Shown here piece by piece: positions 7,056 to 14,290 of a DNA stretch of 30,014 nucleotides; position 1 is the stretch's first letter; the number at the start of each line of letters is the position of its first letter. The notes beneath the pieces were generated by a model, which worked only from the letters and a program-made list of their open reading frames with translations, had not been told where the DNA came from and searched no databases. The stretch is from assembly GCA_910579775.1 (NCBI GenBank), contig CAJTUE010000008.1, positions 1 through 30,014 on the forward strand, in the 5' to 3' direction. A program made the position numbers and the translations under genes. Source of the DNA: an uncultured Oscillospiraceae bacterium. Its GTDB lineage: Bacteria; Bacillota; Clostridia; Oscillospirales; Oscillospiraceae.

Positions 7056-8354
7056 ATGCACACTTGCGATTCCCTGCTCTCTTCCCTGCTGGCCGGAGCC
7101 CACGACGAGGCCCTGGCCACCCTCTACGCTCTAGACGGCTCCCCAGCCTCTCTGGACGCCGCCCGCCAGCGGGCCGTCCACGTGGTCCAGGCCTTTCAAG
7201 AGGCCTTCCGCCCCGGCGACGCCCCCTCCGCCCTCTTCAGCGGCCCGGGCCGCACCGAGATCGGCGGCAACCACACCGACCACCAGCACGGCCACGTCCT
7301 TTGCGGCAGCGTGGACATGGACATGCTCGCCTGCGCCGCCCCCAACGGCAAGGAGGTCATCCGCGTCCTCTCCGAGGGCTACCCCGCCTTGGAGGTAGAG
7401 CTGGACAGCCTGCTGCCCCGGGAGGATGAGCGCAACGGCTCCGCCGCCCTGGTCCGCGGCGTGGCCGCCAAGGTCCAGGAGCTGGGCTATCCCCTGGCTG
7501 GCTTTGACGCCTACATCACCTCTACCGTTCTCTCCGGCTCCGGTCTGAGTTCCTCCGCCGCCTACGAGACCCTCATCGGCAACATTTTGAACCACTTCTG
7601 CTGCGAGGAAAAGCTGGACGCGGTGGCCATCGCCAAGATCGGCCAATACGCCGAGAACGTCTACTTCGGCAAGCCCTGCGGCCTGATGGACCAGATGGGC
7701 TCCTCGGTGGGCGGCGCGGTGTCTATCGACTTTCATGATCCCGCCGACCCTGTGGTGGAGCGGGCGGACTTCGACTTCTCCCAGTCCGGCCACGTGCTGT
7801 GCATCGTGGACACAGCCTCCAGCCACGGCGACCTCACCGATGACTACGCCGACATCACCCGGGAGATGGGCGCGGTGGCGGCTTACTTTGGCAAGCAGTT
7901 CCTCCGGGATGTACCCGAGGCTGACTTCCGGTCCGCTCTTCCTGCCTTGCGCCGAGCCTGCGGCGACCGGGCGGTCCTACGCGCCCTCCACTACTACGAC
8001 GACGACCGCCGGGCGGTGGCCGAGGCCCAGGCCCTCAAGGCTGGGGATTTCTCCCGCTTCCTGGCTCTGGTCAACGCTTCGGGGATCTCTTCCGCCCTGC
8101 ATCTGCAAAACACCTGGTCCATTGCCGCGCCCAGGCAGCAGGCCATCCCCGTAGCGCTGGCCATCGGGCGGGAGCTGCTGGGTGAGGCAGGGGCCATTCG
8201 TGTCCACGGCGGCGGCTTTGCCGGAACGATCCAGGCCTTTGTCCCTCTGGAAAAGCTGGAGTCCTTCCGGGCAGGGATGGAAGCCTTGTTGGGAGAGGGA
8301 AAGTGCCACATCCTCCACATCCGTCCAAAGGGCGGCTGCGTGGTGGTGGCGTAA
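7056..8354 (+). CDS. galK: Galactokinase
   Basis: The 432-residue cytosolic GHMP kinase phosphorylates alpha-D-galactose to galactose-1-phosphate with ATP. The galactokinase signature GRTEIGGNHTDHQHG lies near residues 65-79. The GHMP ATP loop SGSGLSSSAAYE is near residues 160-171, a CGLMDQMGSSVGG segment follows, and the C-terminal IRVHGGGFAGTIQAF motif is intact. GGAGGTG lies 7 bases before the ATG. It is the first gene of a galK-galT operon (47 bases between them) and diverges from galM. It is slightly longer than the ~390-residue average because of an extended N-terminus, as in other Clostridia class members. Confidence 0.97.
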   Translation: MHTCDSLLSSLLAGAHDEALATLYALDGSPASLDAARQRAVHVVQAFQEAFRPGDAPSALFSGPGRTEIGGNHTDHQHGHVLCGSVDMDMLACAAPNGKEVIRVLSEGYPALEVELDSLLPREDERNGSAALVRGVAAKVQELGYPLAGFDAYITSTVLSGSGLSSSAAYETLIGNILNHFCCEEKLDAVAIAKIGQYAENVYFGKPCGLMDQMGSSVGGAVSIDFHDPADPVVERADFDFSQSGHVLCIVDTASSHGDLTDDYADITREMGAVAAYFGKQFLRDVPEADFRSALPALRRACGDRAVLRALHYYDDDRRAVAEAQALKAGDFSRFLALVNASGISSALHLQNTWSIAAPRQQAIPVALAIGRELLGEAGAIRVHGGGFAGTIQAFVPLEKLESFRAGMEALLGEGKCHILHIRPKGGCVVVA

Positions 8355-8401
8355 CGTCATTGCAAAATAGGCCGTCGGACGGCCCTTGAATAAGGAGAGA
8401 T

Positions 8402-9901
8402 ATGACCATGGTAAACGAAGCGATTTCCAAGCTGGTCACCTACGCCCTGCGCGCGGGGCTAATCGAGGAGTGCGAGCGTGTCTGGGCGGTGAACGCCATT
8501 TTGGATGCCCTGCAGCTGGACAGCTATACCGACCCCGGCCAGGAGTGGGGCGAGATCGAGCTGGCCCCCGTTTTGGAGGAACTGCTGGACGACGCCCACG
8601 CCCGCGGCGTGCTCACCGAGGACTCGGTGGTCTACCGGGACCTCTTTGACACCGAACTTATGGGCCGGCTCACCCCCCGACCCGCCCAGGTCATCGGCAA
8701 GTTCCTCGCCCTCTATCAGCAGGACCCCAAGGCGGCCACCGACTGGTACTATAAGCTGAGTCAGGACACCAACTACATCCGCCGGAACCGCATCGCCAAG
8801 GACGTGAAGTGGAAGGCGCCCACCGAATACGGCGAGCTCGACATCACCATCAACCTCTCCAAGCCCGAGAAGGACCCCAAGGCCATTGCGGCGGCCAAGA
8901 ACCTGCCTGCCGCGGCCTACCCCCGCTGCCAGCTTTGTGCTGAGAACGAGGGATATGCCGGGCGGGTGAACCATCCCGCGCGGCAGAACCACCGGGTGGT
9001 GCCCATCACCATCAACGGTTCTCCCTGGTTTCTGCAATACTCCCCCTATGTCTACTACAACGAGCACTGCATCTGCTTCAACGCTGAGCACACCCCCATG
9101 AAGATTGACCGGGCCTGCTTCGGCAAGCTGTTGGACTTTGTGGGCCAGTTTCCCCACTACTTTGTGGGCTCCAACGCCGACCTGCCCATCGTAGGCGGCT
9201 CCATCCTGGCCCACGACCACTTCCAGGGCGGGCACTACACCTTCCCCATGGCGGTGGCCCCCGTGGAGACCGACTTCACCTTCCCCGGCTTTGAGGACGT
9301 AGCTGCGGGGATCGTCAAGTGGCCCATGTCGGTGGTCCGCCTCACCGCCGCCAAGCCCGAGCGGCTGGTGGAGCTGGCGGACAAAATCCTAACCTCCTGG
9401 CGGGGCTATACCGATGAGGTGGCCTTTATCTTTGCCGAGACCGACGGAGAGCCCCACAGCACCATCACCCCCATTGCCCGCCGCCGGGGGGACAAGTTCG
9501 AGCTGGACCTGGTGCTGCGCAACAACATCACCACCGACGAGCACCCCCTGGGGGTCTACCACCCCCACGCCGAGCTGCACCACATCAAGAAGGAAAACAT
9601 CGGCCTCATCGAGGTGATGGGCCTGGCGGTCCTTCCCGCCCGGCTGAAGGAGGAGCTGGCCGCCGTGGCCGACTGCCTGGCTGCCGGAAAGGACCTGCGC
9701 GCTGACGAGCGCACCGAAAAGCACGCCGACTGGGCGGAGGAATTTGCCAAGCGGTATACCGTCACCCCTGACAACGCCCTGGACATCGTCCAAAAGGAAA
9801 CCGGCGTGGTCTTTGCCAAGGTCCTGGAGCATGCCGGGGTCTATAAGCGCACCGATGAGGGCAAGGCCGCCTTCCTGCGGTTCCTGAACAGCGTAAGGTA
9901 A
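8402..9901 (+). CDS. galT: UDP-glucose--hexose-1-phosphate uridylyltransferase, class II
   Basis: The 499-residue enzyme swaps UMP between UDP-glucose and galactose-1-phosphate. The length and sequence (CQLCAENEGYAGR, HFQGGHYTFPMA, DEHPLGVYHPHAELHHIKKE) match the Firmicutes-type class II GalT rather than the ~350-residue E. coli type. The active-site His region is not the classical HPH of class I; the nearest candidate is HDHFQGGHY. Two starts are possible, ATG 8402 (4 bases after AGGAG) and ATG 8408 (10 bases after). It is second in the galK-galT operon and ends in a strong terminator. The partner galE is not in the window. Confidence 0.96.
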   Translation: MTMVNEAISKLVTYALRAGLIEECERVWAVNAILDALQLDSYTDPGQEWGEIELAPVLEELLDDAHARGVLTEDSVVYRDLFDTELMGRLTPRPAQVIGKFLALYQQDPKAATDWYYKLSQDTNYIRRNRIAKDVKWKAPTEYGELDITINLSKPEKDPKAIAAAKNLPAAAYPRCQLCAENEGYAGRVNHPARQNHRVVPITINGSPWFLQYSPYVYYNEHCICFNAEHTPMKIDRACFGKLLDFVGQFPHYFVGSNADLPIVGGSILAHDHFQGGHYTFPMAVAPVETDFTFPGFEDVAAGIVKWPMSVVRLTAAKPERLVELADKILTSWRGYTDEVAFIFAETDGEPHSTITPIARRRGDKFELDLVLRNNITTDEHPLGVYHPHAELHHIKKENIGLIEVMGLAVLPARLKEELAAVADCLAAGKDLRADERTEKHADWAEEFAKRYTVTPDNALDIVQKETGVVFAKVLEHAGVYKRTDEGKAAFLRFLNSVR

Positions 9902-9924
9902 GCCCTCCCGAACCGAACATAATG

Positions 9925-9957
9925 AAGCGGGACGCCGAATTCGGCGTCCCGCTTTTT
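9925..9957 (+). terminator. Terminator between galT and mglC
   Basis: AAGCGGGACGCCGAA and its perfect complement form a 30-base palindrome followed by TTT on the plus strand. The minus strand has no T-run after it, so it mainly ends galK-galT transcription, though it may also block the convergent mgl transcript. Confidence 0.9.
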
Positions 9958-9993
9958 CCTGTGCTTGCAGAATGTTTTGATGTGCCAACAGCC

Positions 9994-11079
9994 TTATTTT
10001 TTTGCCAAATACTTACGCATGTCCAGGGAGCAGGCAAAGAGGATGATGGCGCCCTTGATGAGGAACTGCAGGTTCTGGTTGATGGAGAGGAACTGCAGGG
10101 CCACGAAGATGATGCGCAGGATGAACACGCCCAGCACAATGCCGCTGATCTTACCGGTGCCGCCGACGAAGGAGACGCCACCGATGACGCAGGCTGCAAT
10201 AGCGTCACATTCGTAGTTGAGACCAGTTGCCTGATTCACAGAGCTGAGACGGGCGGCCTCAATGAAGCCGTTGAGGCCGTACATAATACCGGCCAAGGTG
10301 TGGACCATGACAATGGTCTTGAAGACGTTGACGCCGGACACGCTGGCAGCCTCCTGATTGGAGCCCACGGCGAACATATTCTTGCCAAAGGTGGTCTTGT
10401 TCCAGATAAACCACATAAGGACAGCAAAAATGACCGCGTAGAGAACATACCAGGGCAGCGCCGCGCCGCCGATCTCAACCATCGTTCCCTTGACAAAGTT
10501 GGTGTACTCGGGGCGCAGACCGTTCATAGGCTGGCCGTTGTTGCCACCCAGCATGAACACCAGCAAGATCACGCTGTAGGTCATCAGCTGGGTCGCCAAG
10601 GTGACAATGAAGGGATGGAGTTTAAACTTGGCCACGAAGAAGCCGTTAATAAAGCCCACGATACCGCCCACTACCATAGTGGCCAGGATAGCCAGAACGA
10701 TCGCTGCGCCTGCGGGCAGTTCCGGGAACGCGCCCATGATCCGGTTGGGCAGATCGGCGCGCTGGAGCAGGATGGCAGAAACGGCGGCAGTCAGACCCAC
10801 CACACGGCCGGCGGAAAGGTCGGTGCCGGTCAGAACAATACAGCCACCAATACCCAAGGCAATGGGCAGATAGCTGGCTACCTGACTGATAATGGTGGCG
10901 GCGGCGCCCCAGCTCCAAAACTTATTGTTCTTGATAATGGTATAGACCACAAAGACTATCATCAGAATATAAAGCGCATTGTTCAGGATCCCGTCGATCC
11001 AAAAGCGGCGACGATCCTTTCCGTCCAGCGTCTTATACCTTGCCGAGGCCTCCCGAATGCTTTTCACAGGGTTTCTCAT
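9994..11079 (-). CDS. mglC: Galactose/methyl-galactoside ABC transporter permease
   Basis: The 361-residue membrane protein is the channel subunit of the Mgl (CUT2/BPD_transp_2) importer. About ten hydrophobic segments are visible, starting near residue 35. Family landmarks include TGTDLSAGRVVGLTAAVSA, AKFKLHPFIVTLATQ and the EAA-like loop KNMFAVGSNQEAASVSGVN. GGAGG lies 11 bases upstream of the ATG. It overlaps nothing but follows mglA by 17 bases, and its ribosome site overlaps the last codons of mglA, so the two are co-translated. It is the last gene of mglB-A-C and converges on galT. Confidence 0.93.
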   Translation of the reverse strand: MRNPVKSIREASARYKTLDGKDRRRFWIDGILNNALYILMIVFVVYTIIKNNKFWSWGAAATIISQVASYLPIALGIGGCIVLTGTDLSAGRVVGLTAAVSAILLQRADLPNRIMGAFPELPAGAAIVLAILATMVVGGIVGFINGFFVAKFKLHPFIVTLATQLMTYSVILLVFMLGGNNGQPMNGLRPEYTNFVKGTMVEIGGAALPWYVLYAVIFAVLMWFIWNKTTFGKNMFAVGSNQEAASVSGVNVFKTIVMVHTLAGIMYGLNGFIEAARLSSVNQATGLNYECDAIAACVIGGVSFVGGTGKISGIVLGVFILRIIFVALQFLSINQNLQFLIKGAIILFACSLDMRKYLAKK

Positions 11080-11096
11080 GATTCTCGCAACCTCCT

Positions 11097-12596
11097 TTAT
11101 GCGTATTTGGCGGCCAGCGCCATGATCTCTTCCTGCGTGGCGGTCTTGGCGTCCACCTCGCCGGCCACTCGTCCGCCGGACATGACGATGATGCGGTCAC
11201 ACACGCCCAGCAGCTCCGGCATCTCTGACGAGACCATCAGCACCGTCTTACCTTGGTTGGCCAGATCTAAAATCAACTGATAGATCTCGTACTTTGCGCC
11301 CACGTCGATGCCGCGGGTAGGCTCGTCCATCAGCAGGACCTCCGGCTCGGTGAGCAGCCAACGACCGATAATGACCTTTTGCTGGTTGCCGCCGGACAGA
11401 TTGCGGATCTTGGTGTCCTGGCTCGGAGTCTTGGTATGCATGGCGTCGATGGACCACTGGGTGTCCTTCTGCATGGACGCGTCGCTCAAATAGACGCCGC
11501 CGCGCAGATGCTTACGGAGGCTGGAGATCACCGTGTTTTCCCGAATATTCAGAATGGAGAAGATACCCGTGGCCCGGCGTTCCTCGGTGATGAGGGCAAA
11601 CCCCGCCTTGATGGACTCCCGGGCGTTGCGGTTCTTGCAGCGCTTGCCGTCCAGGGTGATAACCCCATCCTTGCGGGTGCGGATGCCGAAGATGCTCTCA
11701 AGCGTTTCGGTTCGCCCGGAGCTGTCCAGACCGGCCAAGCCCAGCACCTCGCCCCGTCGGGCGGTAAAGGACACGTCCCGCAGACGGTTATACTGCCCGG
11801 TGAGGTTTTCCACCCGCAGATATTCTGCCCCGGGCGTATTGGTCTTGGGGGGGAATTGGTTGTTCAGCTCGCGGCCCACCATCAGCTTGATGATCTCCTC
11901 CTTGGTCAGGTCCTTGGCCGCCTTGGTAGCCACATACTGACCGTCGCGCATGATGGTAACGTCGTCGGAGATGCGCAGGATCTCGTCCATTTTATGGCTG
12001 ATATAAATAATGCCGCAGCCCTTGTCCCGAAGCATATTGATGATACGGAACAGATGCTCCACCTCTGTCTCGGTCAACGAGGAAGTGGGCTCGTCAAAGA
12101 CGATGACCTTGGAATTATAGCTGACTGCCTTGGCGATCTCCACCATCTGCCGCTGGGAGACGGGCATGGCGCTCATGATCCTTCGGGGTTCGATCTCAAT
12201 GCCCAGGTTTTTGAATATCTCCACGGTATCCTTATACATCTTCCGCTCGTCCACGGCGATGCCGCCGACCTTGGGATACCGTCCCAACCACAGGTTGTCC
12301 ATCACCGAGCGCTTCAGCGCCTGGTTCAACTCCTGGTGGACCATAGCCACACCGTTTTCCAGCGCCTCCTTGGAACTTTTGAAGTTGATGGGCTTTCCCT
12401 CCAGCTCGATTTCGCCGGAATCTCTTGAGTAAATGCCGAACAAGCACTTCATCAAGGTGGACTTTCCCGCACCGTTCTCACCCATGAGGGCGTGGACCGT
12501 GCCGCGGCGCACGGTCAGCGAGACCTTGTCCAGCGCCTTCACGCCGGGAAAAACCTTGGTGATGTCCGTCATTTGCAGTAAGACATCCTCTGCCAT
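11097..12596 (-). CDS. mglA: Galactose/methyl-galactoside ABC importer ATPase (two NBDs)
   Basis: The 499-residue protein has two fused ABC domains. NBD1 carries Walker A GENGAGKST (about residues 39-47), the family-typical altered signature VSQRQMVEIAKA, and Walker B VIVFDEPTSSL. NBD2 (from about residue 255) has the usual degenerate Walker A (GLDSSGRTET) but a good signature LSGGNQQKVIIGR and Walker B LLMDEPTRGIDVG. This asymmetry is normal for MglA/RbsA/XylG. AAAGGAGG lies 8 bases before the ATG. It powers uptake together with mglC and the lipoprotein mglB. Confidence 0.95.
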   Translation of the reverse strand: MAEDVLLQMTDITKVFPGVKALDKVSLTVRRGTVHALMGENGAGKSTLMKCLFGIYSRDSGEIELEGKPINFKSSKEALENGVAMVHQELNQALKRSVMDNLWLGRYPKVGGIAVDERKMYKDTVEIFKNLGIEIEPRRIMSAMPVSQRQMVEIAKAVSYNSKVIVFDEPTSSLTETEVEHLFRIINMLRDKGCGIIYISHKMDEILRISDDVTIMRDGQYVATKAAKDLTKEEIIKLMVGRELNNQFPPKTNTPGAEYLRVENLTGQYNRLRDVSFTARRGEVLGLAGLDSSGRTETLESIFGIRTRKDGVITLDGKRCKNRNARESIKAGFALITEERRATGIFSILNIRENTVISSLRKHLRGGVYLSDASMQKDTQWSIDAMHTKTPSQDTKIRNLSGGNQQKVIIGRWLLTEPEVLLMDEPTRGIDVGAKYEIYQLILDLANQGKTVLMVSSEMPELLGVCDRIIVMSGGRVAGEVDAKTATQEEIMALAAKYA

Positions 12597-12627
12597 ATCA
12601 AGCTACCTCCTTTCAATCAAAGTCGAA

Positions 12628-12653
12628 GGGGCCGCCACCAATGTGGCAGCCCC
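12628..12653 (-). promoter_or_regulatory. Intercistronic hairpin between mglB and mglA
   Basis: An 11 bp stem with one G-T wobble and a 4-base loop lies 45 bases past the mglB stop. It has no T-run, so it is more likely a partial terminator or an mRNA-stabilising/processing stem that keeps binding-protein mRNA in excess. This is a known arrangement in binding-protein operons. Confidence 0.6.
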
Positions 12654-12697
12654 TCCGTTGTGCGTTCATTCAGTTGTCAATTGTCAGCGGCCCCTGA

Positions 12698-13843
12698 TCA
12701 CATGAAGGGAGCGTAAGCAACGAACAGCTTGTTGGAAACGCCGTCAGCGATGGTGTACATATCGGCGTTGGTGCCGGCGGCGGCGGAGACCGCGTCGGCG
12801 ATAGCGGAGCCCGCGCCGATGGCGGCAGCGGTCTCAGCAATGGCGTTGGCCATGCCCACGGCGTCCTGCTTCACGGTACCGGTCATCTTGCCCTCGGAGA
12901 TGAGGAGCTGAGCAGCGTCGGTGGCGTCCACGCCGAAGACGGGGATGCTCTTGCCGGAACCGGTGTTGTAGCCGGCGTCGTTCAGAGCGGAGACAACGCC
13001 CTCAGCCATGCCGTCGTTGTTGCAGATGGCCAGCTCGATCATGTTGCCGTTGGCGTCGTTGTACTGAGCCAGGTTGGTGGTCATGTAGTCCACAGCTGCC
13101 TGGGTGGACCAAGCGCCCTGCTGGTCGACCTGATACTTGGTGGCGGCAGCGGCGTCGAAGTAAGCCAGAGCGGGCTTGCCGGCGGCGGTCAGAATGGCGT
13201 CGGCGTCCTCCTGGCCGTACTGGGTGCGGTAAATGGCCTCCACGTTGGCCTCGTCGCCCTTGAACATGGCGTAGCTGATCACGCCGTCGCCGTTCAGGTC
13301 CACCTCGTCATAGTGCTCCAGGAGGTAGTTGCCGATCATCTCGCCCTGCAGGTGGCCCGCCTCGGGAGCGTCGGTGCCGATGAAGCAAGCCTTGTCGGCG
13401 TTGGCGTTCAAAGTAGCGTCGGGGTCGTCCTCAGAGTCCACAGCGCGGTTGAAGAAGATCACGGGCACGCCGTTGGCCATGCGGATGATCTCCTGCGCGG
13501 CGTCTGGAGAGCCGGAGGTGACCAGGTTAACGATCAGCAGATTAGCGCCGTTGGCCAGAGCGGTCTGAATGGCATCGTTCTGAGTGCCCTGATTGTTCTG
13601 CGCGTCGTAATCCTGATACTTGATGCCCTTGCCCTCCAGCGCGCTGTCCAAAGCGCTGCGGACGCTGGCAATGTAGTTGTCGCCAAAGTTGTAGTAGAAC
13701 ACGCCAACGTTCAGATCGGTGGTCACAGGGCCGTCAGGGGTGCCGGGGTTGTCAGAGGGCTTCGTCTCGGTGTCGGTGCAGGCCACAAGAGCAAACACCA
13801 TCACAAGGGCCAGACCAAGCGCAAGCAACTTCTTCATGTTCAT
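12698..13843 (-). CDS. mglB: Galactose/glucose-binding lipoprotein of the Mgl importer
   Basis: The 381-residue protein starts MNMKKLLALGLALVMVFALV-AC, a lipoprotein signal with lipobox LVAC, so Cys22 should be lipidated and the protein tethered outside the membrane. A Peripla_BP_4 fold follows (LNVGVFYYNFGDNYIASVR, GVPVIFFNRAVD). The segment DLNGDGVISY (D182 onward) matches the EF-hand-like calcium loop of galactose-binding protein MglB, which supports the sugar assignment over ribose or xylose. The ATG at 13843 is used because GAAGGAGG precedes it by 9 bases; an ATG two codons on is a weaker choice. It is first in the mglB-A-C operon, with its own promoter and a long structured leader. Confidence 0.93.
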   Translation of the reverse strand: MNMKKLLALGLALVMVFALVACTDTETKPSDNPGTPDGPVTTDLNVGVFYYNFGDNYIASVRSALDSALEGKGIKYQDYDAQNNQGTQNDAIQTALANGANLLIVNLVTSGSPDAAQEIIRMANGVPVIFFNRAVDSEDDPDATLNANADKACFIGTDAPEAGHLQGEMIGNYLLEHYDEVDLNGDGVISYAMFKGDEANVEAIYRTQYGQEDADAILTAAGKPALAYFDAAAATKYQVDQQGAWSTQAAVDYMTTNLAQYNDANGNMIELAICNNDGMAEGVVSALNDAGYNTGSGKSIPVFGVDATDAAQLLISEGKMTGTVKQDAVGMANAIAETAAAIGAGSAIADAVSAAAGTNADMYTIADGVSNKLFVAYAPFM

Positions 13844-13894
13844 ATGAGGTTTCCTCCTTCGGTTTTGGGTTTTCCGGCTGTCGGGCAAGCCCTT

Positions 13895-13936
13895 GCGCTG
13901 CGTCCTTGCGACACAGCGCGGCCGCCCGGGCGGCCG
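13895..13936 (-). promoter_or_regulatory. Structured leader of mglB: two stacked hairpins
   Basis: An 18-base perfect palindrome (13919-13936, centre CCCGGG) abuts a second hairpin, GCGCTGTGTC-GCAAG-GACGCAGCGC read on the minus strand (13895-13919). Both lie in the ~130-base leader between the mglB promoter and start. A third small stem, GGGC-TT-GCCC, follows at about 13883-13892. There is no T-run, so this is not an ordinary terminator. Confidence 0.55.
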
Positions 13937-13981
13937 TCTTCCCATCTTAATTTTCGGAAGCCTCCATCGCTTCCTGCACGT

Positions 13982-14025
13982 ATTTTAGCACAGGTATGGA
14001 GAAAATGCAAGAAAAATTTTCTTGC
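13982..14025 (-). promoter_or_regulatory. mglB promoter with overlapping operator palindrome
   Basis: TTGCAT (14010-14005) and TAAAAT (13987-13982) are 17 bases apart on the minus strand. A 19-base perfect palindrome, GCAAGAAAA-A-TTTTCTTGC (14007-14025), overlaps the -35. It is a good candidate repressor site. It does not fit the CcpA cre or classical GalR consensus. Confidence 0.7.
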
Positions 14026-14038
14026 TACCTCGCAGTTT

Positions 14039-14271
14039 TTGTCAAATGTGTCAATTTTCAGTTTTATTTGCCTGCGGCAGTCTGACTGGTACAGACGGTC
14101 TTGGCCTTGTGCTTTTCTTTTGTTCTTTTGGTGGATTGCACAAATTTTCTTTGCCGTTTCATTTTAATCTAGAAATTCATCTAAAGGCAGTTTAGAATAG
14201 GGAAAGGGCCATGGCCCTTTCCTGCGGGATGTCCCGCGGGCGCGTCTCTATTACATCTTGCCCCCGGGGCA
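14039..14271 (+). promoter_or_regulatory. Candidate promoter and palindrome-rich leader of the sialidase gene
   Basis: TTGTCA (14039-14044) and TTTTAT (14062-14067), 17 bases apart, are the best plus-strand promoter match, but weak. Three perfect inverted repeats precede the gene: a 22-base palindrome centred on CCATGG (14201-14222), GCGGGA-TG-TCCCGC (14224-14237) and TGCCCC-C-GGGGCA (14259-14271). None has a T-run. Confidence 0.4.
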
Positions 14272-14290
14272 CAGAAAGGAAGGGCACCTT

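Noticed and set aside
13844..14290. Riboswitch upstream of mglB or the sialidase.
   Set aside because: Hairpins are present but no known aptamer core could be matched by eye.
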